Shown here: positions 7,401-16,773 of the stretch, in pieces
Numbering within the stretch: the stretch's first letter is position 1
Layout of the letters: each line of letters opens with the position of its first letter
Origin: Gammaproteobacteria bacterium
Lineage (GTDB): Bacteria > Pseudomonadota > Gammaproteobacteria > JAPPPA01
DNA: 64,000 bases
Assembly (NCBI GenBank): GCA_030425645.1
Contig: JAUHZK010000008.1
Span: forward strand, 62,001 to 126,000
Direction: 5' to 3'
Notes under the pieces: model-generated
What the model was told of the DNA's origin: nothing
What the model saw: only the letters and a program-made list of their open reading frames with translations
The model's database searches: none
Translations under genes and position numbers: made by a program

Positions 7401-9986
7401 ATGTTTTTCTCACCCAAGGGGCAAGAAGCCCCTAATAATCGCGTGCGCGTATTAGTCTGCGCGCTAAGTATTACTATGTCTTTAGTCGCCTGCGGCGGTG
7501 GCGGTGGCGGTGGCGGTGGTAGCGGAGGCAGCAGCAGCGGCGACAGCAATGCCGCAGCACCCACACCGAGTGCACCCAAGCCATCAGAGCCTGATACCGG
7601 GCCGACAACCGGCACACCCACCACGGTTGCAGAGCCAGCCCCAGATCAGCGCGCCAGCATCCACCTACCCAGTGGCTTTTCCGGTGACGGCGAAAACATG
7701 AGCCTGGACCCGCTGCGCCAGAATGAAGACAACGATAGCGTTTACGGTGCCTATGCTGTCGCTACGCATTCCACAGCCGTGGTTGCCGGTGCCGTGACCC
7801 GTTTCGACGATGATAGAAGAGACTTTTTTCAGGCCCAGCTAAGCCGCGGAACCATCATTCGCAGCGTCGCCAGTACAGATACTATTGATATCAGCGATGC
7901 CGATATGTATTTGTATGATGAACATCTCAATCTCATTAATGCCAGTCTCAATAGCACCGCAACGGAATCACTGACGGTCCCCAACGACGGCAACTACTAT
8001 ATTGAGATCGCGCACCATCACGGCGACCGCGCCAAATACAACCTGAGTTTCGACAGTAGCAGCACAAGCAACTACGACCATCCACTGACGCTAAACGGCA
8101 ACATCATCGTCGGCGAATTCATGGTCGCAGGCAGCTCACTACTGCAGTTGCATCAATTCGGACTATTAGGACAACTCCAGCGCGGGCACTTAGGGCCAGC
8201 TCAGCTACTAAAAATTGCCAATCCCGCCGCACTATTAGCGAGCTTGCACTCGCCTCTTACAGCTAGCGACGATTACCTACGCCGCCGACAACTCATCACC
8301 GACAGCACTCAACGCGCGCGCTACGACAGCATATTTTTAGCCCGCGCATTAACTCAGCTATTGGGAGGGATTGTTGAACCCAATATCCGCCTCGGCCTTA
8401 GCAGCCTAGAAACAAACGACAGCCAAGCAAGTCAGCAATGGTCACTGGAACAGATTGGCGTCAACAGTGCCTGGCAAACCACCAGCGGCACTAACAACGT
8501 CCACGTAGCGGTGATTGATACCGGCTTCTTGCTTGACCACCGTGACCTAAAAGACCGCTTTACTACCGGCTGGAATTACATTGATGACAACAACGACCCT
8601 GGCGCCACCGCAGAACTCAGACTGCAGCACGGCACCCATGTTGCCGGCATTATCGCTGCCGAACGTAACAACGGCTTCGACATTGCCGGCATTGCCCCAA
8701 ATATCAAAATCATTCCCATTAAGGTGATGAGACCGGAATGCCTGTGCGGTTCTCTTTATGACGCCTTGCAGGGCATTCTATGGGCAGCTGGCTTGGACAA
8801 CAGTGCTGGCACCAAAGCCGAGATTGCCGCCAAAATTATCAACCTAAGCATCGACCTGCCGACATCGCAGTCACAGTTTTTAAGCAACACCATCAATGCA
8901 GCACGCGAAGCCGGCAGCGTGGTGGTGTGGGCGGCTGGCAACAACCGCACTCGGCTTGATGTGCCAGCACACCACAGCCTGAAAACACCGGGCTTGCTCA
9001 TCACTGCCGCCTCAGGCCTATATGGCAAGCTTGCTAACTATTCCAACTACGGTAACGCCATTGACCTGATTGCGCCCGGCGGCGACAGTCAAACCAGCAA
9101 CGGCGGCCTCCGCATTCGGAGCCTTAGCGGCGGCTTAAGCAGCACCGGCGAATGGATTTATAACAGCAGCAATATGCAAGGCACCTCACAGGCGGCACCT
9201 CATGTTGCGGGCACGCTAGCTCTCGCCGCTAGCGTCTGGCCAAACTTTTCACCCGATGCCGTCGAGTCTCTGCTGAATGCCGGTACCTTAACTCAAGACA
9301 CCGGCATAGTTGGCCCAGACAGCCACCACGGCAACGGCCGCATCGATGCTGCCAAAACCGTCCAAGCCGCTAACCAAGAATCCTCACTGAACTCGCCCCG
9401 CACACAACTCAACGCGCAACCAAGCGAGTTGAACTTCGGCGGTAGCTTCCAAGAGCTAAGTCTGCATATCGAAGCCAACGTCGCTCAAGTGGCTCCGTTA
9501 TCAGTTAGCTTCAAATCCGAAGGCCTAACCGTTACGGCAACGGATACAGATCAGTCAGGCCTAGGCGAATGGCGGATTGCACTGAACCGAAATACGCTGG
9601 GGAACGATCTCTACCAAGGCGTAGTTATTTTTAAGAGCGGCGAACGCAAGCTTTATGTACCCGTGGCGGCTTACAACGACTCCTACCTGGTGCGCAGCAC
9701 CGGCGTCTCAAAAATGCTGGTTGAGTTCCTCGATCCCTCGACGCAGAAACGCTTACACCATCTTGAAGCCGAACTTACCGGGCCACGCAGTTTTCACTTT
9801 GATAGTGAAGGCGTCCCGGCAGGCGACTACATTGTCAGGGCCTCGTCGGACTTAGACAACAACGGCCGCTACTGTGAAATTGGTGAATTTTGCGGCTACC
9901 TAGAAGACAACCCCAACCGTATTAGTCGCGTGCAAAACAGTGGGAGTCTGAACGGACAAGACATCAGGCTTGAGTTGCTGAGGTAA
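7401..9986 (+). CDS. Subtilisin-like S8 serine peptidase, lipoprotein
   Basis: Predicted secreted, lipid-anchored serine endopeptidase of 861 residues. The signal peptide ends in a lipobox (SLVAC) followed by a run of glycines and a Ser/Pro-rich linker. Residues about 85-215 form a beta-rich, PPC-like segment (DADMYLYDEHLNLI, then NDGNYYIEIAHH). The S8 domain has the catalytic triad Asp373 (VIDTGF), His410 (HGTHVAGI) and Ser596 (GTSQAAPHVAG), so it should be active. The C-terminus ends in a DLDNNGRYCEIGEFCGYL segment shared with the paralogue. The AGGG at 7388-7391 gives a reasonable Shine-Dalgarno. The protein coded at 22580-25144 has the same architecture. The substrate is unknown. Confidence 0.92.
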   Translation: MFFSPKGQEAPNNRVRVLVCALSITMSLVACGGGGGGGGGSGGSSSGDSNAAAPTPSAPKPSEPDTGPTTGTPTTVAEPAPDQRASIHLPSGFSGDGENMSLDPLRQNEDNDSVYGAYAVATHSTAVVAGAVTRFDDDRRDFFQAQLSRGTIIRSVASTDTIDISDADMYLYDEHLNLINASLNSTATESLTVPNDGNYYIEIAHHHGDRAKYNLSFDSSSTSNYDHPLTLNGNIIVGEFMVAGSSLLQLHQFGLLGQLQRGHLGPAQLLKIANPAALLASLHSPLTASDDYLRRRQLITDSTQRARYDSIFLARALTQLLGGIVEPNIRLGLSSLETNDSQASQQWSLEQIGVNSAWQTTSGTNNVHVAVIDTGFLLDHRDLKDRFTTGWNYIDDNNDPGATAELRLQHGTHVAGIIAAERNNGFDIAGIAPNIKIIPIKVMRPECLCGSLYDALQGILWAAGLDNSAGTKAEIAAKIINLSIDLPTSQSQFLSNTINAAREAGSVVVWAAGNNRTRLDVPAHHSLKTPGLLITAASGLYGKLANYSNYGNAIDLIAPGGDSQTSNGGLRIRSLSGGLSSTGEWIYNSSNMQGTSQAAPHVAGTLALAASVWPNFSPDAVESLLNAGTLTQDTGIVGPDSHHGNGRIDAAKTVQAANQESSLNSPRTQLNAQPSELNFGGSFQELSLHIEANVAQVAPLSVSFKSEGLTVTATDTDQSGLGEWRIALNRNTLGNDLYQGVVIFKSGERKLYVPVAAYNDSYLVRSTGVSKMLVEFLDPSTQKRLHHLEAELTGPRSFHFDSEGVPAGDYIVRASSDLDNNGRYCEIGEFCGYLEDNPNRISRVQNSGSLNGQDIRLELLR

Positions 9987-10745
9987 CTATCCCACCAGTA
10001 ACTTAATGCCAACGGCAACCGTGATAATTTCAAAGCTTCGCTTAATTACACGGTTGCCTTTGGCGATCGCTAACGACGCCCCCAAATAACCGCCAATCAA
10101 GGAACCGGCAATGAGCGCGGGTAGCCAGGCCCACTGCACCTCGCCCCAGAACCCGAGCGCTACCGCACCACTACCATTCCAGACCAAGCCAACCGTCACC
10201 AAGGTATATGCAACCGCGCGCTGATAGTCCATGCCATACCAGCGGATCAACCACATAGTCACAAACAATCCCGTACCAGAGGCGAGAGAGCCGTTCAGCA
10301 CACCAATCACAAACAGCGCCAAGCCGCCGCCCCATAACGCCGCACCCTGGCGGCGCTTCGGCTGGTACTGACTTCCCAACTCAGCCTTAAACCAAGAGTA
10401 AACACCGAGCGATAAGGTCAGGCAACCGAGGGCGATTTCAGCGGGCCGCTCTGGCACATCCAGAATCAGCCACGCCCCTAACACCACTCCCGGCACACCG
10501 GTAAGCAGGATAAAGACAAAAAAGAAGCGTTCGTATTGGCTGCTGCGCAGATGGCGTAACGTAGCCCCTAAACCTAGGGCCACCGAGGCGATTTTGTGGG
10601 TTGCCAAAGCCACCGCAAACGGCAAGCCTAAAAACAACAATACCGGAAACTGTAGTAGCCCAGCACCGCCACCGGCCAAGGCCGAAAACAAATTGGCAAC
10701 CACCGCAATTGCAAATAACAACAGCTGCTCAATCAGCGCTTCCAC
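9987..10745 (-). CDS. TauE/SafE family membrane transporter
   Basis: Inner-membrane protein of 252 residues with about eight hydrophobic segments. The N-terminal ALAGGGAGLLQFPVLLFLGL and the internal repeat region (SLASGTGLFVTMWLIRW) are typical of TauE/SafE (COG0730) exporters of sulfite, sulfoacetate or related anions. The substrate cannot be read from the sequence. It converges with the S8 gene with no gap and is divergent from the Nudix gene. A second family member, not closely similar, is at 14073-14822. Confidence 0.88.
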   Translation of the reverse strand: MEALIEQLLLFAIAVVANLFSALAGGGAGLLQFPVLLFLGLPFAVALATHKIASVALGLGATLRHLRSSQYERFFFVFILLTGVPGVVLGAWLILDVPERPAEIALGCLTLSLGVYSWFKAELGSQYQPKRRQGAALWGGGLALFVIGVLNGSLASGTGLFVTMWLIRWYGMDYQRAVAYTLVTVGLVWNGSGAVALGFWGEVQWAWLPALIAGSLIGGYLGASLAIAKGNRVIKRSFEIITVAVGIKLLVG

Positions 10746-10780
10746 TACCCTTTACCGCCTATAAGTGTTTACCATGGGGA

Positions 10781-11419
10781 ATGGAACCCTACAACGACCC
10801 TGCCACGCATACCAGCGTATTAGACGAAAACATTAGCGTGCACCGTGCGCGCAAAATACCTGGCCGCCACCGTATGGTGCGTTCTGCTGTCTGCGTGCTG
10901 TTGCGGGAACATGAAAATCAAAATGAAGTGTTACTCATGCGCCGCGCCATTCGGGAGGGCGACCCCTGGTCAGGCCACGTTAGTTTTCCCGGCGGCAGAA
11001 TGGATCCCGATGATGCTGATGCGCTGGCCGCGGCCAAACGCGAGCTTGAGGAAGAAGTGGGCTATCAAGCACACGACGCCGAACCCTTAGGCCGACTGTC
11101 AGACGTCGTTACACGCCGGCACGAAGCCATGCGTCCAATGATCGTAACGCCCTATGCCTTCCGCGTACCCAACGACAGCGAATTTAGTATCAATCACGAA
11201 GCCACCGAAACCTTTTGGTGCCCCTTGAACTTCCTCGCTGACCAGGGCAATCGCGAAGAAATGGAATGGAAGCTCGGCAAAAAACCGCTTGAGGTTCCAG
11301 TTAAGCTGCCCTGTTACTTTTTTGAAGGTCGGCGCATTTGGGGCTTAACACTGCTGATGCTCGACGAACTCATCAAGCTTCACCACGGCCAAGGCAACCG
11401 TCGCTATGCCGGCAAATAA
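10781..11419 (+). CDS. Nudix hydrolase, CoA pyrophosphatase (NudL-like)
   Basis: Predicted to cleave CoA and CoA esters to phosphopantetheine and 3',5'-ADP. The Nudix box is GGRMDPDDADALAAAKREL then EEEVGY, preceded by the CoA-pyrophosphatase type motif GDPWSGHVSFPGG. I start at the ATG at 10781 (MEPYNDPATHTS, 212 residues) because the longer open frame overlaps the divergent transporter gene and codes for an unlikely basic stretch. The role is inferred from the COG0494/NudL pattern. Confidence 0.87.
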   Translation: MEPYNDPATHTSVLDENISVHRARKIPGRHRMVRSAVCVLLREHENQNEVLLMRRAIREGDPWSGHVSFPGGRMDPDDADALAAAKRELEEEVGYQAHDAEPLGRLSDVVTRRHEAMRPMIVTPYAFRVPNDSEFSINHEATETFWCPLNFLADQGNREEMEWKLGKKPLEVPVKLPCYFFEGRRIWGLTLLMLDELIKLHHGQGNRRYAGK

Positions 11420-11453
11420 ACTGAATTAGCTAAGGCTGTGTTTTAATAGCTGA

Positions 11454-12374
11454 ATGACCGAAGTCGACGCTATTCAACTTAACTTCAATCCAGCTAGCTT
11501 GCAGGTGCTCAGCATCATGCTGGCATTTGTGATGTTCGGCGTGGCCTTGGATATGAGGTTGGACAACTTCCGCCAAGTCACTCGCTTCCCGGCCGCGTTC
11601 GCGATCGGTTTATTTTGCCAGTACGTATTACTGCCAGCGACGGGCTTTTTAGCCACCCTAGCATTCCAAACCTCGGCCAGCATTTCACTGGGTATTTTGT
11701 TGGTTTGCACCTGCCCCGGCGGCAATGTCAGCAACTTCTTCACGCATCAAGCCGGTGGCAACGCCGCCTTAAGCGTCAGCATGTCATCGGTATCAACCCT
11801 AGCTTGCATCGTCATGACGCCGCTCAACTTTGGTTTTTGGGCCAGCATGCGCCCCGAGACAGCGGCGCTATTGGAGTCGATACATATTGACCCGCTCACG
11901 ATCGTTATTCAGGTCGCCACCATTCTGCTACTACCCTGCGCGCTCGGCATGCTCTTACGCAGCAAACAGCCCCAGCTGGCAGAGCGCATCAAGCGCCCAA
12001 TCAATATTCTTAGCCTAGTGATGTTCCTCGGTTTTATTGGCGGCGGTTTGGCTGCCAATTGGAACACCTTTTTAAGCCATATTGGCAGCACCTTTTGGTT
12101 GGTGCTGTGCGTGAATGCCTTAGCGCTAACGGTTGGTTACCAATTCGCACGCATCACTGGCCTCAGTTCTCAGGACAGCAAAGCCGTTAGCTTCGAAGTT
12201 GGCATACAAAACACTGGCTTTGGCTTAGTACTGTGTTTCAGCTTCTTTAGCACGCTCGGCGGCATGGCCTTGGTAAACGCCTGGTGGGGCATTTGGCACC
12301 TGATTAGCGGACTCTGTCTGGCCACCTACTGGCGCCGCCGCAGCACATTAAAATTGGCGAATTCACATGCCTAA
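11454..12374 (+). CDS. Bile acid:sodium symporter family (BASS) protein
   Basis: Membrane transporter of 306 residues with 9-10 hydrophobic helices. The SBF-family pattern is visible: PAGRFAIG-type helix 3, LLVCTCPGGNVSNFFTHQAGGNAALSVS (crossover region) and FEVGIQNTGFGLVL. Bacterial members carry organic acids such as pantoate or sulfated sterols with Na+; the substrate here is open. The stop overlaps the start of the following SDR gene by eight bases, so the two are translationally coupled. Confidence 0.88.
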   Translation: MTEVDAIQLNFNPASLQVLSIMLAFVMFGVALDMRLDNFRQVTRFPAAFAIGLFCQYVLLPATGFLATLAFQTSASISLGILLVCTCPGGNVSNFFTHQAGGNAALSVSMSSVSTLACIVMTPLNFGFWASMRPETAALLESIHIDPLTIVIQVATILLLPCALGMLLRSKQPQLAERIKRPINILSLVMFLGFIGGGLAANWNTFLSHIGSTFWLVLCVNALALTVGYQFARITGLSSQDSKAVSFEVGIQNTGFGLVLCFSFFSTLGGMALVNAWWGIWHLISGLCLATYWRRRSTLKLANSHA

Positions 12375-13119
12375 CACTAGACCGCTCCGTATCTACATTA
12401 CCGGCGCCAGTTCTGGCCTGGGGCTTGGCTTAGCCAAGCGCTATCTCGCTAGCGGCCATATTGTTGGCGGCTGTGGCATAGAAGATAAATCTGATTTTGA
12501 TGGCCACGCGAGGCTGCACTATCAAAAAGCCGATGTCCGTGACCGCGAGGCACTGGGCTTTCTTATTCAGCAGTTCGCTGAAGAACACAGCGGGCTTGAT
12601 GTGTTGATTGCCTTTGCTGGCATTAACCACCCCAAAGCGGCGATTCCAGATTGGGATCGTGCCCATGCGGTAATGCAAATTAATGTCACCGGCTTGATGA
12701 ATGCATTGGAACCCGCCATCAACATTATGGCGAAACAGAAAAGCGGCCAAATAGTCGGTATCGGCTCCCTTAGTGGCTTGGTGGGCTTACCCGGCATGGC
12801 CAGCTATGGCGCCAGCAAAGCCGCCACCATCGCCATGTTGGAATCGCTCGACGTTGACCTACGGCCAATGGGCATCGCCGTTACCACCGTTACTCCGGGT
12901 TTTATCGACACACCGTTAACAAGAAACAACCCGCATAAAATGCCGTTCTTGTTAAAAGAAGAAGAGGCCGTGGAGTTAATCTTCAAAGCCATTCAAGCGC
13001 GCAAACGCTACGTCAGTTTCCCGCAACCGCTATCCGGTGTGATGGAAACCATGCGTCGATTACCACGCGGCGTTTACCGTTGGATTGCTGAACGAGACCC
13101 CACTGGCTTAAAGGATTAA
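12367..13119 (+). CDS. Short-chain dehydrogenase/reductase
   Basis: NAD(P)-dependent oxidoreductase of 250 residues, classical SDR. It shows the TGxxxGxG cofactor motif (YITGASSGLGLGLA), the FAGIN segment (NNAG equivalent), the catalytic Ser in GSLSG and Tyr147-x3-Lys151 in SYGASKAA. The C-terminal segment (FPQPLSGVMETMRRLPRGVY) is close to that of SDRs acting on lipids or ketones in this group. It overlaps the BASS transporter gene, which hints at a shared substrate, but the substrate is unknown. Confidence 0.9.
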   Translation: MPNTRPLRIYITGASSGLGLGLAKRYLASGHIVGGCGIEDKSDFDGHARLHYQKADVRDREALGFLIQQFAEEHSGLDVLIAFAGINHPKAAIPDWDRAHAVMQINVTGLMNALEPAINIMAKQKSGQIVGIGSLSGLVGLPGMASYGASKAATIAMLESLDVDLRPMGIAVTTVTPGFIDTPLTRNNPHKMPFLLKEEEAVELIFKAIQARKRYVSFPQPLSGVMETMRRLPRGVYRWIAERDPTGLKD

Positions 13120-13198
13120 TTCTCTAGACCAACGGCTTTACATCAGGCAATGCTCATGAAATGCTAAACGGATTCGTAATAACCGTTTTGTGAAGAGC

Positions 13199-14026
13199 AT
13201 GATCAAGCACCTCCTAGGACTTAGTTGCGCATTGGCTTTGGCTGGCTGCGGTGGCGGCAGCGCCCTACCGGCAAGTAATACCCCCAATACCGAAAATAAC
13301 AGTAGCAGCGTAGCCTTTGACAATAGCGGCGAGAATTGCCGCAACTTTCTGATTATTGCACCCATCACTGAGGCCAATGCGCGCAAGTTTGTGCCACCTG
13401 AGTTCTCCTTAACACAGCCACCTATGGGTTTTGTTGAGCTGGCTGACTGTCCCAGTGGCAGCATTAATGGCGTCGAATCTGGCCCTTACAAAATAGCCGA
13501 GGCAGCGGTCTTTATTACCCCACCTGACGGCGACAGTAACCCGCCCCTGGTTGGCGTCAACTCAGCGATTTATTTGCTCTGGCAATTAGATACCAACGCT
13601 GAACTAGCGGCACTAAAACAAGCCGCTGGTTTTTTTGGCGAGCTAGTGCCAGATATCGAACTAACAGTAGAACAAATCGACCCACTACCACTTGCCGCAC
13701 AGGGCAATGCCAACGTGCCGTTTGATTTTTCACCCTATTCACTACAGGCGACACTCACACCTGACAGCCCGGCGGGGCCTCCCCTACCCAACCAGCTTTG
13801 GCATATGGGCAACCTTGGCCCGGTGAACACATTTAACGATATCTACGCCACCGACCAAGTATTAGCCGGACCCGGCGTCATTACCATTGCCGAAGGCAGC
13901 GCTTTACACGAGTTGTTTGGTAGCACCAGCGTGCTAGGACTAGCGGCTTCCGGCATCGGTTCATTCAATAACAGCTCCCAGCTGCGTCCAGACGTGACCG
14001 CGACTAAGGCGCCGTTAGCGCCCTAA
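13199..14026 (+). CDS. Lipoprotein of unknown function
   Basis: A 275-residue product with a clear lipoprotein signal (SCALALAGCGGG; the Cys is about residue 18). ATG 13199 is preferred; an in-frame GTG lies nine bases upstream. The segment NFLIIAPITEANARKFVPPEF followed by a conserved-looking ADCPSGS and YKIAEAAVFITPP recalls the acetoacetate-decarboxylase-like fold, in which such a phrase marks the first strand and helix, but I cannot confirm this and no catalytic Lys is evident. No operon partner; it converges with the TauE gene at 14073. Confidence 0.7.
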   Translation: MIKHLLGLSCALALAGCGGGSALPASNTPNTENNSSSVAFDNSGENCRNFLIIAPITEANARKFVPPEFSLTQPPMGFVELADCPSGSINGVESGPYKIAEAAVFITPPDGDSNPPLVGVNSAIYLLWQLDTNAELAALKQAAGFFGELVPDIELTVEQIDPLPLAAQGNANVPFDFSPYSLQATLTPDSPAGPPLPNQLWHMGNLGPVNTFNDIYATDQVLAGPGVITIAEGSALHELFGSTSVLGLAASGIGSFNNSSQLRPDVTATKAPLAP

Positions 14027-14056
14027 TCCAAGCTCATCACCAAGCGGTATGGCTAG

Positions 14057-14072
14057 GCCAGTAAAGACTGGC
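14057..14072. terminator. Small hairpin between convergent genes
   Basis: GCCAGT-AAAG-ACTGGC lies between the lipoprotein stop and the TauE stop. The stem is short and there is no T run on either strand; weak candidate only. Confidence 0.3.
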
Positions 14073-14822
14073 TTAACTAAAGACTAAGGCTAGCCCCGAA
14101 AATACCAAGGTGGCATAAACCGCGATCGCGAAACGGCGCTCATTAACGTTATGGTGTAACCATTCACCGATCATCACCGCCGGTATTAGCACCAGCAGGC
14201 AAACCAAGATTTCAGAAACACTTTGCTTAGTTAAGTTGCCAGCAAAGTAATAAGAAAACATTAGCGGCAAGTTAAAGGCGATCCAGCAGGCTGCCAAGGT
14301 GCTGCGAAAAGTGCCTTTCGGAATCCCCTGCCCGGCCAAGCCATATACCAATACCGGGCCAGCAGAGGCGAATAACCCTTGGGTGATACCGGCTAAGAAT
14401 GACCACGGCCAAAGCTTTCGGTTCTTCGGCGCATCATGGCCCTTATGAAATAGCACCCATAACTCGCGTGTGCCCAGAAAAGCCACACAGACACCAAAGA
14501 TGAGTTTCAAGTCACCACTGCCAAGGCTATAAAACAGGTACTGCCCAACCACCATGCCAGCCACCAAGAAGGGCGCGATTCGTTTCAGCAGCAGCCCCCA
14601 GTCGATATGGTCGTGATAGCGCATAAGCAAATACGCCGACAGCGCGATGCTCAGCGGCGGCAACCAGATCAATAATTCCTCAATGGTAAATAGATGTGCG
14701 CCCAGGGTGAGCGCAATCACCACACCACCAAAACCAATCGTGGTCTGGGTAACAAATGAAAACAGGATAAAACCAAGCAGCAGCCAAAACTCTGGGGTGC
14801 TAATAACGGGCGAAAGGGTCAT
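14073..14822 (-). CDS. TauE/SafE family membrane transporter (second copy)
   Basis: Inner-membrane protein of 249 residues with about eight hydrophobic helices and the family start pattern FVTQTTIGFGGVVIALTLGA. The internal repeat GITQGLFASAGPVLVYGLAG is the second TauE half. The substrate is unknown. It is the last gene of a minus-strand run: thioesterase (15536-15970), Tag-like glycosylase (14829-15497), then this gene with a six-base gap, so they are probably one transcript. Confidence 0.86.
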   Translation of the reverse strand: MTLSPVISTPEFWLLLGFILFSFVTQTTIGFGGVVIALTLGAHLFTIEELLIWLPPLSIALSAYLLMRYHDHIDWGLLLKRIAPFLVAGMVVGQYLFYSLGSGDLKLIFGVCVAFLGTRELWVLFHKGHDAPKNRKLWPWSFLAGITQGLFASAGPVLVYGLAGQGIPKGTFRSTLAACWIAFNLPLMFSYYFAGNLTKQSVSEILVCLLVLIPAVMIGEWLHHNVNERRFAIAVYATLVFSGLALVFS

Positions 14823-14828
14823 GGATCG

Positions 14829-15497
14829 TTATCCTATTGATGCCGCTAAGGTACGGCTGATTTGGCAGAGCTGCAGCCCTGATTCTTTTTGCCAAGCATT
14901 AAAGGCTGCTTGAATGGCTTTCATCTCAGTTTGGCTACTAGGGTTAGTACGGTCGATCACCTTTGCCTTTTGCAAGGCAACACAGACGTCACTACTCAGA
15001 ACAAAGGTATCTTTGCCCATACCACGCAAAATCATGGCACCAGTATTGCCGCCTAAGCGCTTACCGCGTTTCTTAAATAAGGCCCATAAACCAACAATAT
15101 CATCGCTCGGCCAAGCGGCAACAAACTCAGCAAAACTACCGTGTTCGGCCGCGATATCCAGCAAGAAAATGGCGTTATCGCGCACGGTATTCACCTTTTG
15201 TGCATTACGCACAATGCGCTCATCCTGTGCGATTTCAGCCAAACGCTGATCTGATAGGTGCGCCATGCCGCGCGGGCTAAAGCCTGAGAAGACCTCTTCG
15301 AAACCGGGCCATTTTTGTTCGATCACGCGCCAGACAAAGCCCGCGCGAAAAACACATTTAGTGATATGCGACAGCCAACGGTCATCTGGGATCTGCGCGA
15401 TCTCTGCATCGGGCAGCGCCGTTGGCCACAGCGCTTTGAGCGCGGCCTCTCCGCCCTTAACGTTTATTGCTTGTTGGTAAAAATCCGCAAACTGCAT
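14829..15497 (-). CDS. DNA-3-methyladenine glycosylase I family protein
   Basis: 222 residues resembling the Tag/COG2818 helix-hairpin-helix glycosylase family that removes alkylated adenine from DNA. Visible parts are TKCVFRAGFVWRVIEQKWPG, FDxxxLAEIAQDERIVRNAQKV, and RLGGNTGAMILRGMGKDTF. The usual Tag zinc-binding residues at the N-terminus (MxRC...) are not obvious, so this belongs to the Tag-like branch often annotated as '3-methyladenine DNA glycosylase-like' and may have a different substrate. Confidence 0.78.
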   Translation of the reverse strand: MQFADFYQQAINVKGGEAALKALWPTALPDAEIAQIPDDRWLSHITKCVFRAGFVWRVIEQKWPGFEEVFSGFSPRGMAHLSDQRLAEIAQDERIVRNAQKVNTVRDNAIFLLDIAAEHGSFAEFVAAWPSDDIVGLWALFKKRGKRLGGNTGAMILRGMGKDTFVLSSDVCVALQKAKVIDRTNPSSQTEMKAIQAAFNAWQKESGLQLCQISRTLAASIG

Positions 15498-15535
15498 GCT
15501 CTATTCCACTAACCCATTGCTTGTTGTCGCTGTGG

Positions 15536-15970
15536 CTAGTCAGCGTAGCCTTTCGCGTCGAGCAACTTAACCTTGCTCCGCACCATGATGCCATTACCAC
15601 GGCCAATCTCACGGTTTTCAGCATCGTAGACCACAGATTCCACAATCCATTGGCTGCGATTCTTATTCACCACCTTACCTTCAGCGCGCATAAAACCACT
15701 GTTTACTGGGCGCGTGATATAGGTGGTAAAGCTTGTGGTGAGTACAAACACATCTGGTTCGAGCGAGTTGGCAGCAAAAAAAGCCGCATCATCTAACAAC
15801 TTAAAATATACCGAACCATGTACCGCACCCGCTGAATGAAAAAAATCTTCTTTCACATCAAACTGAATTTCGGCAGCACCCTCGCTGACGACCATTTTCG
15901 GTTGATAGTATTGATTGGTTGGCGCCGCTTGGTACATGCTTTCTAAAGCACGGTAGTGTTGTTCACTCAC
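15536..15970 (-). CDS. PaaI-type hotdog thioesterase
   Basis: 144-residue hotdog-fold protein. The pattern FHSAGAVHGSVYFKLLDDAAFFAAN (central helix with HG and acidic residue) is that of the PaaI/YiiD thioesterase group, which hydrolyse acyl-CoA esters. Starts at MSEQHYRALES. First gene of the minus-strand group with the Tag-like and TauE genes and divergent from the membrane hydroxylase at 15990. Confidence 0.85.
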   Translation of the reverse strand: MSEQHYRALESMYQAAPTNQYYQPKMVVSEGAAEIQFDVKEDFFHSAGAVHGSVYFKLLDDAAFFAANSLEPDVFVLTTSFTTYITRPVNSGFMRAEGKVVNKNRSQWIVESVVYDAENREIGRGNGIMVRSKVKLLDAKGYAD

Positions 15971-15989
15971 AGGAGTTCCTTAAAAGCCA

Positions 15990-16766
15990 ATGTCAGAAAT
16001 GCGGCCCATTATATTTGTCTTAGTACTAATTAGCTGCTGGCTCTTGCAAAGCTACTGGCCGCGACGCCAACAAGGCAACGTCAATGCCCGCCTAATCGGC
16101 AACTTTGGTCTCCTGCTTTCGGGTAGTTTGTTGCTCTGGCTGGTCGTGCCACTGGGAGCTACTGGCGCTGCCTTGTGGGCTGAACAACAGCATTGGGGCC
16201 TGTTACGGCAGCTGCCATTGCCACTCTGGCTGAGCACCGTACTCTGCGTTGTAGCTCTAGACGCCGCTATTTATTGGCAGCACCGCGCCATGCACCAATG
16301 GCCACTGCTATGGCGTTTACATCGTGTGCACCATAGTGACTTGCAACTCGACACCAGCTCCGGCGTGCGCTTCCACCCGCTAGAAATACTGCTTTCAATG
16401 CTCTACAAGATGGCCATTGTGATTGCTCTCGGTGCCAGCGCCGAAAGCGTCGTGATTTATGAAGTGGTCTTGAGTAGCTTCGCGCTGTTCAACCACAGCA
16501 ACTGGGCCATGCCGGCAGATCATTACTTACGCAAGCTAATCATTACCCCCGATGTGCATCGGGTTCACCACTCAGTCAATGCGGCGGAAACCAATAGCAA
16601 CTACGGCAACTTTTTAGTGCTGTGGGACAAGCTGTTTGCTAGTTATGTTGAACAGCCTCAAACCAGCCATCAACAAATGCAGATTGGCCTGGAACAATAT
16701 CGGGACTCACATAGTCAAAAGCTGCTAACTTTACTGTCGAACCCGTTTACGCGTCTTCGGAAATAA
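15990..16766 (+). CDS. Sterol desaturase / fatty acid hydroxylase family membrane protein
   Basis: Di-iron membrane oxygenase of 258 residues with four or more transmembrane helices. The three histidine clusters of the family are present: HRAMH (98-102), HRVHH (111-115), and HRVHH (190-194), with FNHSN (about 167) as an extra ligand. Family members use O2 to hydroxylate or desaturate lipids. The arsS gene starts seven bases after its stop and arsM follows, so it appears to be part of the arsenosugar operon; a role in making or modifying an arsenolipid is an attractive but unproven inference. Confidence 0.88.
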   Translation: MSEMRPIIFVLVLISCWLLQSYWPRRQQGNVNARLIGNFGLLLSGSLLLWLVVPLGATGAALWAEQQHWGLLRQLPLPLWLSTVLCVVALDAAIYWQHRAMHQWPLLWRLHRVHHSDLQLDTSSGVRFHPLEILLSMLYKMAIVIALGASAESVVIYEVVLSSFALFNHSNWAMPADHYLRKLIITPDVHRVHHSVNAAETNSNYGNFLVLWDKLFASYVEQPQTSHQQMQIGLEQYRDSHSQKLLTLLSNPFTRLRK

Positions 16767-16773
16767 CATCACC

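Noticed and set aside
7118-7624. Minus-strand 168-codon frame with a run of prolines
   Set aside because: It is the antisense of the polyglycine linker codons and the leader of the S8 gene; no real protein features.
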